A stretch of 64,000 bases of DNA from Paraescarpia echinospica (lineage: Eukaryota > Annelida > Polychaeta > Sabellida > Siboglinidae), in assembly GCA_020002185.1 (NCBI GenBank), contig JAHLWY010000214.1, forward strand, positions 1-64,000, given 5' to 3'. The notes under the pieces were generated by a model that searched no databases, had not been told where the DNA came from, and saw only the letters and a program-made list of their open reading frames with translations. The position numbers were made by a program, and so were the translations under genes. Below are positions 1 through 10,345 of the stretch, piece by piece. Numbering within the stretch: position 1 is the stretch's first letter; each line of letters begins with the position of its first letter.

Positions 1-123
1 TTGACGTCTACCAAAACGCGAAAGGAAGACCGTTCGAGCGCCGATTACAGATGAGTATCGCTCGTTTAATATTTGCCTTCTTGGTTTTCCTTTGTTTGTC
101 TTGAAGTCTTGTGATGATCAGAA
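1..123. other. Window edge, unassigned
   Basis: No convincing reading frame. It may be the upstream part of the SGNH-domain relic that starts at 124, but I see no motif that proves this. Confidence 0.3.
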
Positions 124-780
124 ATGGCGTCGGCCGTAATCATGTCGGCTGCGATTTCTGATCTAGAAATACTTATTATCGGACATTCTCATGCATATTG
201 GTTGGGCGAGTTTGTCGAGTCCGCTAGTTCCCCTGGGTTAATTGCGAACTTCGAAAAGCAGGTCGGGCCGTAGAAGCAAGCGGCCGGACCGTATCTATCT
301 TTTCCAAATGTTATGCTTATGCCATGGCACATATTTCGGCGATACAACCTGACATTGTAATTGTTTTGCGGGGTGGCAATGATTTAGGCAGAACATGTTC
401 TCCTACTCCACAGTCCGTTTGATCACGGCTTTGTGTCTTTGCCGACGAATTGTTGGCAAGAGGAGTTAAGCAAGAATGTCTGTGCCAAATCGAACGCCGG
501 CGAAGGTGGCGCCATTTTCATTTCGAAAATGGGTCCGCTAGCTTGAGTGGCAGCGGTAATTTCTCTGCTCAAAACGGAATGTAACCGGAGCCGGCGCCTG
601 TTTTGCCGGCGACATAAGTATATATGGAACAGCCAAGCGAATATTTTACGATCTGAAGGTGTTCACTTTACTGACATCGGGAATCTTCCCTTATATCGTA
701 GCATCCGTGGGACAAATTTTAAAGCCGTAAGCCGGGTAGTTACGGTTCACTGGTTTTGTTTGTCCCCTGGCATAGCATGA
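124..780 (+). pseudogene. SGNH-hydrolase-domain relic, probably from a tyrosine-recombinase element
   Basis: Three pieces in successive order spell an SGNH/GDSL-type fold. The first, from the ATG at 124, has a beta strand followed by IIGHSH, the position of the catalytic serine. The second, after a frameshift near 265, has VIVLRGGNDLG, the block III GxND motif. The third, in the frame of 547-780, has EGVHFTDIGN, which resembles the DxxH block with Asp replaced by Glu. SGNH domains of this kind occur in invertebrate mobile elements that also carry a tyrosine recombinase, and such a recombinase relic lies at 5.45-6.15 kb on the same strand. Stops and at least one frameshift mean it cannot make a full protein. 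A host esterase remnant is possible but less likely given the neighbours. Confidence 0.55.
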
Positions 781-1100
781 CGGGTAAATTGTGACTCCAA
801 GTTATAAAGATTGCCGTTGCAATTGGAAATGTCAGCGACCGTTTGCCAATATTAACTTTATGAGTACATGCAAGAATTAGTACCTCGGTGATATCAGTGC
901 ATGTCCCAGCACTACTTGCGCAGTTAATATTGATATACGGCTACCCAATTTCACAAAGTTTATGCTGCTTTGACATGTTTCATTTCTGAAGGGTGATTGG
1001 CAAAACTGGTGTTTGCTTGACATAATTAAATTGGCTAGTGTCCATATTTTAAGAGGCCCGTGATTGTTTGTCACCTCTTATTGTTGACGACTATTAATTC
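781..1100. other. Unassigned spacer
   Basis: No gene signal. The minus-strand frame at 877-1074 has no recognisable motif and looks like chance. Confidence 0.4.
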
Positions 1101-1106
1101 CAATAA

Positions 1107-2235
1107 AGGTTATGGACGTTTGCCATTTATTAATTACTCGCCTGTTGGTTGCAAATATTACTTATCATGGCCTATATCAAAAATTAACTTCTAGGCCGTT
1201 CGCCATTAATAAAATATAAATGATTATGAATTAAAACAACATTTTAATACCACTTTAATTAAAATCTTAAGTAACTAACAACAGATAATTAATTAATTAA
1301 TATAATGGTTGCTTGCCAAATTACTGCATCTTGGCCGTTCGCCATTAATACTAATAAAATACTTATCACAGCTGGTTGCCAAGTTCATGGCCAGTCGCTG
1401 AAGATAACATATCATGGCCATTTGCCAAATTAACGTGTCTTGGCAGTTTGCCAGTAATCAAAAATACTTGTTAAGGCCGTTTGTCAAGTATTGACTGTTC
1501 ACGGCTGTTTGCCAAAAATATAACATATCATCGCCGTTTGCCAAATGTACGTCTCTTGGCAGTTCGCCATTAATAACAATACTTCGCATTGTCATGTCTT
1601 AAGTGTTCACGGCCGTTTGCCAAACAATTACTCGATGGCCATTTGTCAAACTACCGACTATTGGCCGTTCGCCATTAATAAAAAAATACTTATCATGGCC
1701 ATTTGCCAAGTATTCAGTGTTCACGGCCGTTCGCCACAAATAACATATCATGGCCGTTTGCCAAATGTACGTCTCTTGGCCATTCGTCATTAGTAACAAT
1801 ACTTAGCATTGTCATGTATTAAGAGTTCATGGCCGTTTGCCAAACAATTACTTGATGGCCATTTGCCAAACTACCGTCTATTGGCCGTTCGCCATTAATA
1901 CAAATTACTGATCCTGGCCATTTGCCAAGTAGTCAGTGTTGACGGCCTTTCGCCACAAATAACATATCATGGCCGTTTGCCAAATGTACGTCTCTTGGCC
2001 ATTCGCCATTAATAACAATACTTCGCATTGTCATGTATTAAGTGTTCACGGCCTTTTGCCAAACAATCATTTGATGGCCATTTGCCAAACTACCGTCTCT
2101 TGGCCGTTCGCCAGTAAAACAAATTACTGATCATGGCCATTTGCCAAGTATTCAGTGTTCACGGCCGTTCGCCACAAATAACATATCATGGCCGTTTGCC
2201 AAATTAACGTCTATTGGCCGTTCGCCATAAATAAA
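1107..2235. repeat. Satellite-like array of TGGC-N5-GCCA palindromes, copy 1
   Basis: The motif GGCC[G/A]TT[T/C]GCCA recurs every 25-50 bases, separated by AT-rich spacers such as ATTAATAACAATACTT. A higher-order period of about 220-230 bases is visible from the recurring ACAAATAACATATCATGG (near 1737, 1965 and 2173). Each core is a near-palindrome TTGGC-N5-GCCAA, the form of the nuclear factor I (NFI/CTF) full site. The open frames over this region (1545-1793 plus, 1599-1799 minus) are products of the repeat, not genes. Confidence 0.85.
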
Positions 2236-2556
2236 TTTCCAATAATAATGATAATAGGTATAACTTAAGTAAAAATATTAATAAAAATAATAATAATTAC
2301 TGCCATGCGTTACTGGAGGCTAGTGAAATAATATGATTACCGCCATGCGTTATTGGAGCATGTGAAATAATGTGATTACCGCCATGCGTTACTGGAGGCA
2401 TGTGAAATAATACGATTACCGTCATGCTTTGCTGGAGGCATGTCTCATAATATGATTACCACCATGCTTTGCTGGATGCATATGTCATAATATGATTACC
2501 GCCATGCGCTGCTGGAGGCATGTGAAATAATATGATTACCACCATGCTTTGATTTA
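1299..2556. repeat. Composite 1.26-kb block, copy A
   Basis: The block begins with AATATAATGGTTGCTTGCC, runs through most of the palindrome array, then an AT-rich AATAATAATAA link, then a 41-bp minisatellite. The same order restarts at 2557 with a nearly identical opening sequence, so two blocks lie head to tail. Confidence 0.75.
2295..2556. repeat. 41-bp minisatellite, copy 1
   Basis: About six repeats of a roughly 41-base unit reading ATGATTACCGCCATGCGTTA, then CTGGAGGCATGTGAAATAAT. Variants change CGTTACT to CTTTGCT. It follows the palindrome array inside the composite block. Confidence 0.85.
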
Positions 2557-3810
2557 ATTAATATCATGGTTGATTGCCAAATTACTGCATCTTACCCGTT
2601 CGCCATTAATACTAATAAAATACTTATCACAGCTGGTTGCCAAGTTCATGGCCAGTCGCTGAAGATAACATATCATGGCCATTTGCCAAATTAAAGTGTC
2701 TTGGCAGTTTGCCAGTAATCAAAAATACTTGTTAAGGCCGTTTGTCAAGTATTGACTGTTCACGGCTGTTTGCCAAAAATATAACATATCATGGCCGTTT
2801 GCCAAATGTACGTCTCTTGGCCGTTCGCCATTAATAACAATACTTCGCATTGTCATGTATTAAGTGTTCACGGCCTTTTGCCAAACAATCATTTGATGGC
2901 CATTTGCCAAACTACCGTCTCTTGGCCGTTCGCCATTAATAATAATACTTAGCATTGTCATGTCTTAAGTGTTCACGGCCGTTTGCCAAACAATTACTCG
3001 ATGGCCATTTGCCAAACTACCGACTATTGGCCGTTCGCCATTAATAAAAAAATACTTATCATGGCCATTTGCCAAGTATTCAGTGTTCACGGCCGTTCGC
3101 CACAAATAACATATCATGGCCGTTTGCCAAATGTACGTCTCTTGGCCATTCGTCATTAATAACAATACTTAGCATTGTCATGTATTAAGAGTTCATGGCC
3201 GTTTGCCAAACAATTACTTGATGGCCATTTGCCAAACTACCGTCTATTGGCTGTTCGCCAGTAATACAAATTACTGATCATGGCCATTTGCCAAGTACTC
3301 AGTGTTCACGGCCGTTCGCCACAAATAACATATCATGGCCGTTTGCCAAATTAACGTCTATTGGCCGTTCGCCATCAATAAATTTACAATAATAATGATA
3401 ATAGATATAACTTAAGTAAAAATATTAATAAAAATAATAATAATTACTGCCATGCGTTACTGGAGGCTTGTGAAATAATATGATTGCCGCCATGCGTTAT
3501 TGGAGCATGTGAAATAATGTGATTACCGCCATGCGTTACTGGAGGCATGTGAAATAATATGATTACCGTCATGCTTTGCTGGAGGCATGTGTCATAATAT
3601 GATTACCACCATGCTTTGCTGGATGCATATGTCATAATATGATTACCGCCATGCGCTGCTGGAGGCATGTGAAATAATATGATTACCACCGTGCTTTGAA
3701 GGAGGCTTGTGAAATAATAAGACTACTGTTATGCGTTGCTAGAGGCATGTGAAATAATATGATTTCCGCCATGCGTTGCTGGAGGCATGTGAAATAATAT
3801 GATTAAAGAT
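2557..3810. repeat. Composite 1.26-kb block, copy B
   Basis: Second head-to-tail copy: palindrome array to about 3375, then the AT-rich link, then about nine units of the 41-bp minisatellite (3445-3810). Long stretches match copy A with few differences, for example 2950-3180 against 1570-1800. This suggests recent unequal exchange or gene conversion. Confidence 0.75.
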
Positions 3811-5080
3811 AAACAATGCTTTATTGATCCTCGCACACAAATTTTGTTACTGTGGGTGCAGCACATACAGTTACAAATATAAACATACAATACTAAAATA
3901 TAATGTTGTACAGATGGTACAGATACCAACATTAACAACACCCACACATTTCTTACTGCCATGCATTTAGTTGCATGCATTTAGTTGGCGTCATGGTCAA
4001 GTTTCTGGGTTTTCAGACATGCTTAATATGCTTGACAAATGTGACCAGTACAATATTGTTGATTATCGTGCATGACGATGGGAGTGAAGTTCTCTGTACT
4101 TCGAGTACTGTCTTGTTGTGCATTTATTATTGTAGAATTTCTACTGAAATTCATCCTTGAGTCAGCCAACATCCGAGTCAGAGGCAGGACCGGTTACACT
4201 CGACAATATACACTTGGACATGTTTGGCTGCCTGGCTGAGACATTGGCAGATCGATGCTGCGACAACGAGAACTCTTCCGTCTACGCCAGTGAATGCTCG
4301 ACACAGGAGCCATGACAGTACTCTCAGACTCCAGGTAGAGGTGGACAGTTAGTCGAATGCAAGGATATATTTAGCATTTGTTGGAGCAGGATATAGAACA
4401 CAGTATGGCATCTTTTGAGAAGCTGCTGCACAGGACACTTGCCTTTGTAACAGCAATCCATCCTGCTACACTTATGGCAATTGCAAGTGGTTTCAGTCCA
4501 GCAACAGACACTTGCCTGGAGTTGGGGCAGTATCAATGCGACGCCTTAACCAAGGGTACATACAACATATTTTATGTTACAAGTAGAGGACTTTAGGTAT
4601 GCAACGCAGGACCTATGATCAGACATTGTGTAACAGTATAGGTAATAATGTTTTAATAGGTAATAAATTGTTTCTCATGTCATAGTAATAGCTTTTATCA
4701 AAAGTAATAGTAATAGATCTGAAAGTAATCTATAATAGTTTAATTACCCCATTTATTACCTATTGTTGCAAATGTCCAAAACTTGGGTTTGTCTGCATGT
4801 TATTCAAACCGTGTATGTGCTAACAGCAATGGATGTGTATATAATGTACACACAATTACTGAACCGGTATTTACATAACAGGAAATGATCAGTTTACTAA
4901 TAATTTGATAGCTTCAGCGCATATCTGCTCAGTGAAACAATGCATAATTAGCAAACCGGTTACTAATTGTTGGGATACACCATTGGAGGGGCTAATAATT
5001 GCTTCAACACTCGCCTAACGCACACACCAGAAGCTGCATCCTGGTGTTGAATTCAAAGGAAGTTCGTATTTAGGAGAGTA
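3811..5080. other. Unassigned spacer
   Basis: AT-rich sequence with a few short open frames (3975-4160, 4378-4596 plus; 3729-3980, 4324-4536 minus) that show no domain or motif. I do not support a gene here. Confidence 0.4.
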
Positions 5081-5285
5081 TCCTTTGGTTGTTTTTAAAC
5101 ACAGTGCATAACAAGGCCCATACTCTCTGCAAGAGAAGGGTGAATGTATATAAGGTTCTGTCATTTACTAAGCAGCAGTGTTAAGGGAATTTATTCATGC
5201 CAGGGTCCCAGTATTGGGTATCCTGTTTGCGTACCTGGATGGTTCGTCTATGCTGCGGAGTGAATTCGACGTGCGCCTCTTCAGC
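5080..5285 (+). pseudogene. Partial duplicate of the tyrosine-recombinase catalytic region
   Basis: Sequence such as AAGGTTCTGTCATTTACTAA and GTATCCTGTTTGCGTACCTG matches 5805-5985 of the downstream recombinase relic with roughly 80-85% identity. It covers the middle of the catalytic domain and stops in the middle of a codon run. It is an older, shorter copy lying about 0.7 kb upstream on the same strand. Confidence 0.6.
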
Positions 5286-5449
5286 TTTTGTGTCTCCCCA
5301 GTCAGCTGTGGGGAATCTTTAAGTCTTGTTATGAGCGGGCATGGGTAAGTTGGTTGTGTTTTTTCAGTCACTGAGCATGTATCCTTGTCTGCCAATCTCG
5401 GTGGAAATGATTATGCTTTTTGTGACACACATGCATGCTGGCGGGTTAG

Positions 5450-6154
5450 CCCCAGCATATATCGTTTCAGCAGTGGCATAATTCCACAAGATTAATGGGT
5501 TTCCCGATCCAACTACTAGTTTGATTGTTCACAAGTTATTGCACGAAATTGTGGGTCTTTGCGTGATGTCCGCTTGCCTGTCACACACTACCCATCTTCA
5601 CTCGCTTAGTACAAGCTCTCTCAACTGTGTTCTCTGTACAGTACAAATGTATTATGCTACGGGCCGTGATGGTCCTTGCATTTAGCGCATACCTGCGAAT
5701 AAGATAAATGGTATCGAGGGCAAGGTGCAGTGTTCAAAGCTGTTTACATTTAAGACATGTTATGTTATCTGGTGACCTTATTACAGCGTCCCTTGGTCGT
5801 TTTAAGCATAGTGCACGACAAGGCCTACAATATCTGCAGGTAAGGGCTGAATGCTTACAAGGTTCTGTCATCCACCAAGCAGCGGTGGTAAGGGAATTCA
5901 TTCATGCCAGGGGCCCAGTACAGGGTATCCTGTTTGTGTACACGGATGGTTCGCCTATGCTGCGGTGTGAATTTGACGTGTCCCTTAAACGACTCCTCAC
6001 CTTTTGTGGCTACCAAACTAGTTTATTTAAAGGTCACAGTCTTCGCATTGGTGCAGCTACAGCATCAGCTTTGTGAGTGAAATCTGACGCACAAATCAGG
6101 GAAGCAGGCAGGTGCACATTGAATGTTTTTAGGAAGTATATCCCACTTGCATAA
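5450..6154 (+). pseudogene. Tyrosine recombinase (DIRS/Ngaro/Crypton-type), broken
   Basis: The N-terminal part (about 5455-5600) reads AVAYFHKINGFPDPTTS followed by DVRLPVT, the SAM-like core-binding domain of eukaryotic tyrosine recombinases. The catalytic part begins near 5650 with MLRAVMVLAFSAYLRI, where the Arg corresponds to the first catalytic Arg. A TAA at 5705-5707 replaces the Glu usual after it, and the frame then runs 5708-6076. It contains GHSLRIGAAT, the H-x-x-R box. A TGA at 6074-6076 interrupts the same frame. Beyond it come SDAQIREAGRC and FRKYIPLA, with the terminal catalytic Tyr, ending at TAA 6152-6154. The core-binding and catalytic parts are joined only through frameshifts. 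The key residues can all be seen, so the decay is moderate. Confidence 0.75.
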
Positions 6155-6560
6155 GTATCTTGGGTCAAAGGTTTGATGTGTTTCATACGGTGAGGTGGTC
6201 ATAGGTTCCTCTTGGTGAACTTGTGGCGGAATGGCCCCACCTTTTTGTAATTGCATATGTCTATTGGTGGTGGAATGTTTGTATTGTTTGCTTAGGTTTA
6301 TATTCACAGTGGTGTTATACCTCTATAGCGACTAATAATGTATGTCTGTATATTGTCGTCATGTTGTAGGAATGTGTACCTGAGAAACTTTGATGGGGCT
6401 GTACAAGGGTTCAGTTTCCCATCTGGTTTGCATGTTAGACATCACATTCCTACTATCTTTATGCCCAAAAGTGGGTGCATTAGAAGCAATCCACTTTCCA
6501 ATAAAAACGTCATCCTTTGGCCAATTTCAATTCTCAAATTACAATGGGCTTGTGTTGGTT
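6155..6560. other. Unassigned spacer
   Basis: Probably the 3' flank of the recombinase element. The frame at 6338-6604 ends in a hydrophobic AT-rich run and resembles nothing I recognise. Confidence 0.35.
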
Positions 6561-7310
6561 ATTGCATAAATATTATTATGCTCTATTATTTATTGTTTAC
6601 ATAATATATTATAATAATGTGTGTTATTATAACGTTTAATGTGGTGGTATATGGTTTATTATATGTCAACAAAGCAAGGCTTACATTAATTCATCTATGA
6701 ACAAGTAAATCTTCCCTCCACTGCTAACTGGTATCTAAGGCTTTCGTTGTTTTGCCTAATGTATAATATGTCGAAATCCCGATTCATTCCTACCCGGGTC
6801 AGAAATTGGTGGCATTATATTCCAGAAAGCATTTCACATTAATTTAACACTGTCAGTTTGTAACAAAACATAATAGTAGATGAATGACAATAAATATTTT
6901 TTTTTATTATTACCATTGTTAAATGTTGACAACATTTTGCAGTGGATGTTTGACAATACATGATCTCTGTCTGTTGGTGACGGCACATTACATTGTATTT
7001 GTGACAGTACATGATCACTGTCTGTTGGTGACAACACATTACAGTGCACGTTTGACAGTGCATTGTCACTGTCAGTTAGCGACAACACATTGCAGTGGAT
7101 ATGTGACATTACTGCAGTAAATAATCACTGTCAGTTCGTGACAAAACTTAGTAGATTAAAGACAATAAATTATCATTGTCAACTGGTGACAACACATTTC
7201 AGTGGACATGTGACAATACATTATTCGTGCCTGTTGGTGACAGCACATTGCAGTGCACGTATGACAGTACTTTATCACTGTCAGTTGGTGACAAAACAAA
7301 CATAATATAT
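6560..7310 (-). repeat. Inverted copy of the minisatellite-bearing repeat family
   Basis: On the minus strand this stretch matches 16430-17170 and 26150-26890. Shared stretches include the flank with ATGCATTAGGCAAAACAATG (read here as its reverse complement near 6755) and the 51-bp minisatellite at about 6905-7300. It is the only copy of the three in this orientation and lacks the coding exon found beside the other two. Confidence 0.75.
6905..7300. repeat. 51-bp minisatellite (inverted copy)
   Basis: About seven units of the form TGACAATACATGATCACTGT followed by CTGTTGGTGACAACACATTG. The unit length is 51 bases, a multiple of three, so several frames on both strands stay open (for example 6834-7109 minus with HCNVLSPTDSD repeats). 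I take these as artefacts of the repeat. Confidence 0.8.
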
Positions 7311-7869
7311 ATAGTTCCTATGAAAACACTAAGAATTGTACAATTATAAGAAATAATATATAACAATGTTTGACAATATACCATTATAAATATGAACATT
7401 ACAATACACATATACATAAATATATATATATTTTTTTTAGTTAGGCATATCATTATCCACATTAGCGAAACCACCATTAACAGGATGAAAATAATATCAA
7501 TATTATAGAAGTCATCTTTTTACAAGCCAATAACCTTTGAATAAAGCCACTTAGAACTGAGAAAAGATGGACTTTTTCATAAGAAGCCCTAATAAATGCA
7601 TCAATACTAAAACAAATACAATGCACCAAATCTGAAATGCATGTCTGAACAATGAAATAATAGACGAAAGGCCAAAAAAAAAATATATTATAATAATAAA
7701 AAAAAATATATATATATAAAAAATAAAAAATAAAATAAAAAATTAAAAAAATATATATAAAAAATACGTTCATCCAAAGACATAAGAGGATGACATCTTG
7801 AATAGTCACAACAGGAGATAAGGTATGTAATAACATCAAAAATACAGGTTGACATATAAAGTAATAATG
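7311..7869. other. AT-rich low-complexity spacer
   Basis: Contains a nearly pure A/T run at about 7670-7765. The minus-strand frame 7477-7839 translates this run as an F/I/Y-rich string and is not a gene. Confidence 0.6.
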
Positions 7870-10345
7870 GTGTAAAGTAAATTCTTTTTATTCTTTTTGT
7901 CTATTAGGTCTTCCCCTGCTTCTGCTGCCTTCCACTTTTCCTTCCACTATTAGTCTCTCTAGAGATTGATGTCGTTTCATATGGCCGAAATAAGTTAGTT
8001 TCTGTTTCTTTACAAAGTTCAATAAAGTCCCGGGTATAACACCACGCTCATCTGCGATAGATTCGTTAGTTCTACGTTCATTCCAGGAATCTCGTAATAT
8101 ATTTATATAACACTTGTTTTCAAATGCATTTATACGTTTTGTAATGTTCTAATTAAGAGTCCAGGTTTCGTATCCATACGTAGCTGTTGGAAATATGCAG
8201 ACTCGGATAATTCGTAGTTTCACATCTTTGTTCGTTGCTTTCCACAGCTTCTTCATCTCCGTCAACTTTTTACTCGCCATTGCCATCCTCCGCTTGATGT
8301 ATTTCGTCCCATATCCATCCGCTTCTATCAGTGACCCTAGATATTCAAAACGTTCCACTCGTTCTATTTCATCGCAATCTATTGTGACTTCTGATGGTTC
8401 TCGACATCCCTTCACATCCATAATCTTAGTCTTCTTTACGTTTAGTTTCAATCCGTTCATCTCGCTGTGCTCTTTAGCAGTAGTTATCTGTTCATGTAAT
8501 CCTTCTTGTGTATCGGATAGTAACGCTGTGTCATCGGCATATCTCAATTCACATATCTCCTGTCCGTTCACGTTCAGTCCATTAAAATACTTGCTTCGTG
8601 TCAGTCTCGACCTCTCTCATGATATTCTCTCTGTATAGACTGAATAGGTGGGGGGACAAAATGCACCCCTGTCTCACTCCCTTGCCGACAGGGAACCAAC
8701 CTGTGGTACAACACTCTAATCTCAATGCAGACTGCTGTCCAACATATACATTTTGGATAAGTGATGTCTTTTTCTGGTCAAATCCCATGTGTATCAAAGT
8801 TTTCCAGAATTGTTGATGACTAACATTATAAAAAGCTCTTGAATAATCTATGAAAGAGATCGTAAGTTCATGGTTGAATTCTCTGCATTTTTGAATTAAT
8901 ATCTTCAGGTTGAAAATATGATATCTTGTTCCTCTTTCAGTTCGGAAACCAGCTTGTGTTCTGTTTACTTCACATTCTAATTTTGTTGTGATTGTCTTAA
9001 TTATTATTTTTAGCATAATTTTGCTCGCATGGTTGATGAGGGATATAGTCCTGTGGTTTGAGAATTATTGTATATCATCTTTTTTGGTATTGTTATTGGT
9101 ATAACGATGGCTCCTTTCCAGTCCATGGGCCATGTTTTACTTTTCCTTTTTTCTTGCATAATGTGTGATAGATATCCACGCCTGCTTCGCCACGTGCCCT
9201 TATTAGCTCTGCAGTGATGTCATCAGTGCCAGATGATTTTTCCGTCTTTTAGACTTTTTATTGCCTACTCCACGTCAAAAAGCAAAGGCTCAAGTTCATC
9301 TTCTGGTTGTATCTACTCCCTCTCTTCATCCATGTCTACCTCTTCTGTTCCTTCTTTCTTAAATATGCTTTCAAAACATTGCTTCCATCTTTCAAGTATG
9401 TTATTACTTTCTGTCAGAGTCACTCCTGTTTCATCTTCAATAACGCCAAGTCTAGGTTTGAACGACTGTTTCATAGACTTGATTTCCTCGAACATACTGC
9501 TACTAACATTCCTTCTTAGATGTAGTTCTATCTTTTCACATTTCTTCTCTATATATTTCTTCTTTTCTTAATTACACATTCGTTTAATCATCTTGCACTT
9601 CTCTCTGTATTTCTCATGATAATTCTCACTCATTTATTCGTTTTTCTTTAACTCTTTCCTTTCTTCAATCATCTGCAGTGTGTCTTTGCTTACCCATGGT
9701 TGTTTCTGCCTCCTCCTTTTAGTGAAGTGTTTGTCTGCTGATTCCACAGTGATGTTCCTAATTTATACTGCCAACTCCTCTGGTTCCGTCTCGTCAGCCA
9801 CTGTCTGTAATACTTCGAAACGGTTCCGGCCCTTTACTCGGTATCCTTCTATGAACTCTTTGACATCCTACCTCACTATCTCTTTCCCTCTCTTCATCTT
9901 TCTTAATTTTACCGCAATCTTGGCGCTTAACAATTCATGGTCAGAGCCACAATCGGCTCTCTGTAATGTCTTTGCATTAAACTCAGACGTCCTCCATCAT
10001 TTTGGTATCAGTGTAAAGTCCATTTGGTTTCTGTTCCGACCGTCTGGTGTTGTCCAAGTGTACAATCTTCTTTGATGTTGTTTGAAGAAAGTATTAGTGA
10101 ACACCATTTAATTCTCTATGCTAAGCCCAACAAGTTTATCTCCTCTCCCATTTCTCTCGCCTAGTCCATATTTCCCGATATTTCCTTTCTCTTTTTCGTT
10201 TTGACAACTGCCAACTTTTGCATTGAAATCGCCCATCAGTACTACCATGTCTCTTATGTTTATCTCGTCGACTGTTCGTTGCAGTGTATCGTAATACGTT
10301 TCTATTACATCGTCGTCTGCAGTGCTCGTTGGTGCATGCATTTGA
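7870..10345 (-). mobile_element. RTE-type LINE, 5' truncated and degenerate
   Basis: Read on the minus strand, an AP-endonuclease fragment at 10341-10108 contains MGDFNAKVG followed by YGLGERNGRGD, typical of RTE/craniofacial-development-protein-like endonucleases. A linker follows at 9495-9313. The reverse transcriptase is in two frames. Positions 9016-8582 hold SFIDYSRAFYNVSHQQFW and GVRQGCILSPHLF. Positions 8571-8149 hold RYADDTALL (catalytic Asp pair present) and FEYLGSLIEADG. Past an in-frame TAG near 8149 the frame continues to about 7890 with LTYFGHMKRH and GSRSRGRPNRQ, the usual RTE C-terminus. Frameshifts between the pieces make it inactive. The endonuclease N-terminus is missing at 10345, where another LINE abuts. 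Confidence 0.85.

Noticed and set aside
1545..3165. Open frames in the palindrome satellite
   Set aside because: The same peptide words repeat on both strands with the DNA repeat, and the frames are lost at random unit changes; no coding signal.
1299..3810. CRISPR array
   Set aside because: Repeats are imperfect, the spacers are themselves repeated, no cas genes are present and the context is eukaryotic.
6834..7477. Repetitive proteins of the HCNVLSPTDSD type
   Set aside because: Open in several frames on both strands because the unit is 51 bases. Position upstream of an acceptor at two sites suggests an intron.
7477..7839. 120-codon minus-strand frame rich in F, I and Y
   Set aside because: It is the translation of an A/T homopolymer-like run.
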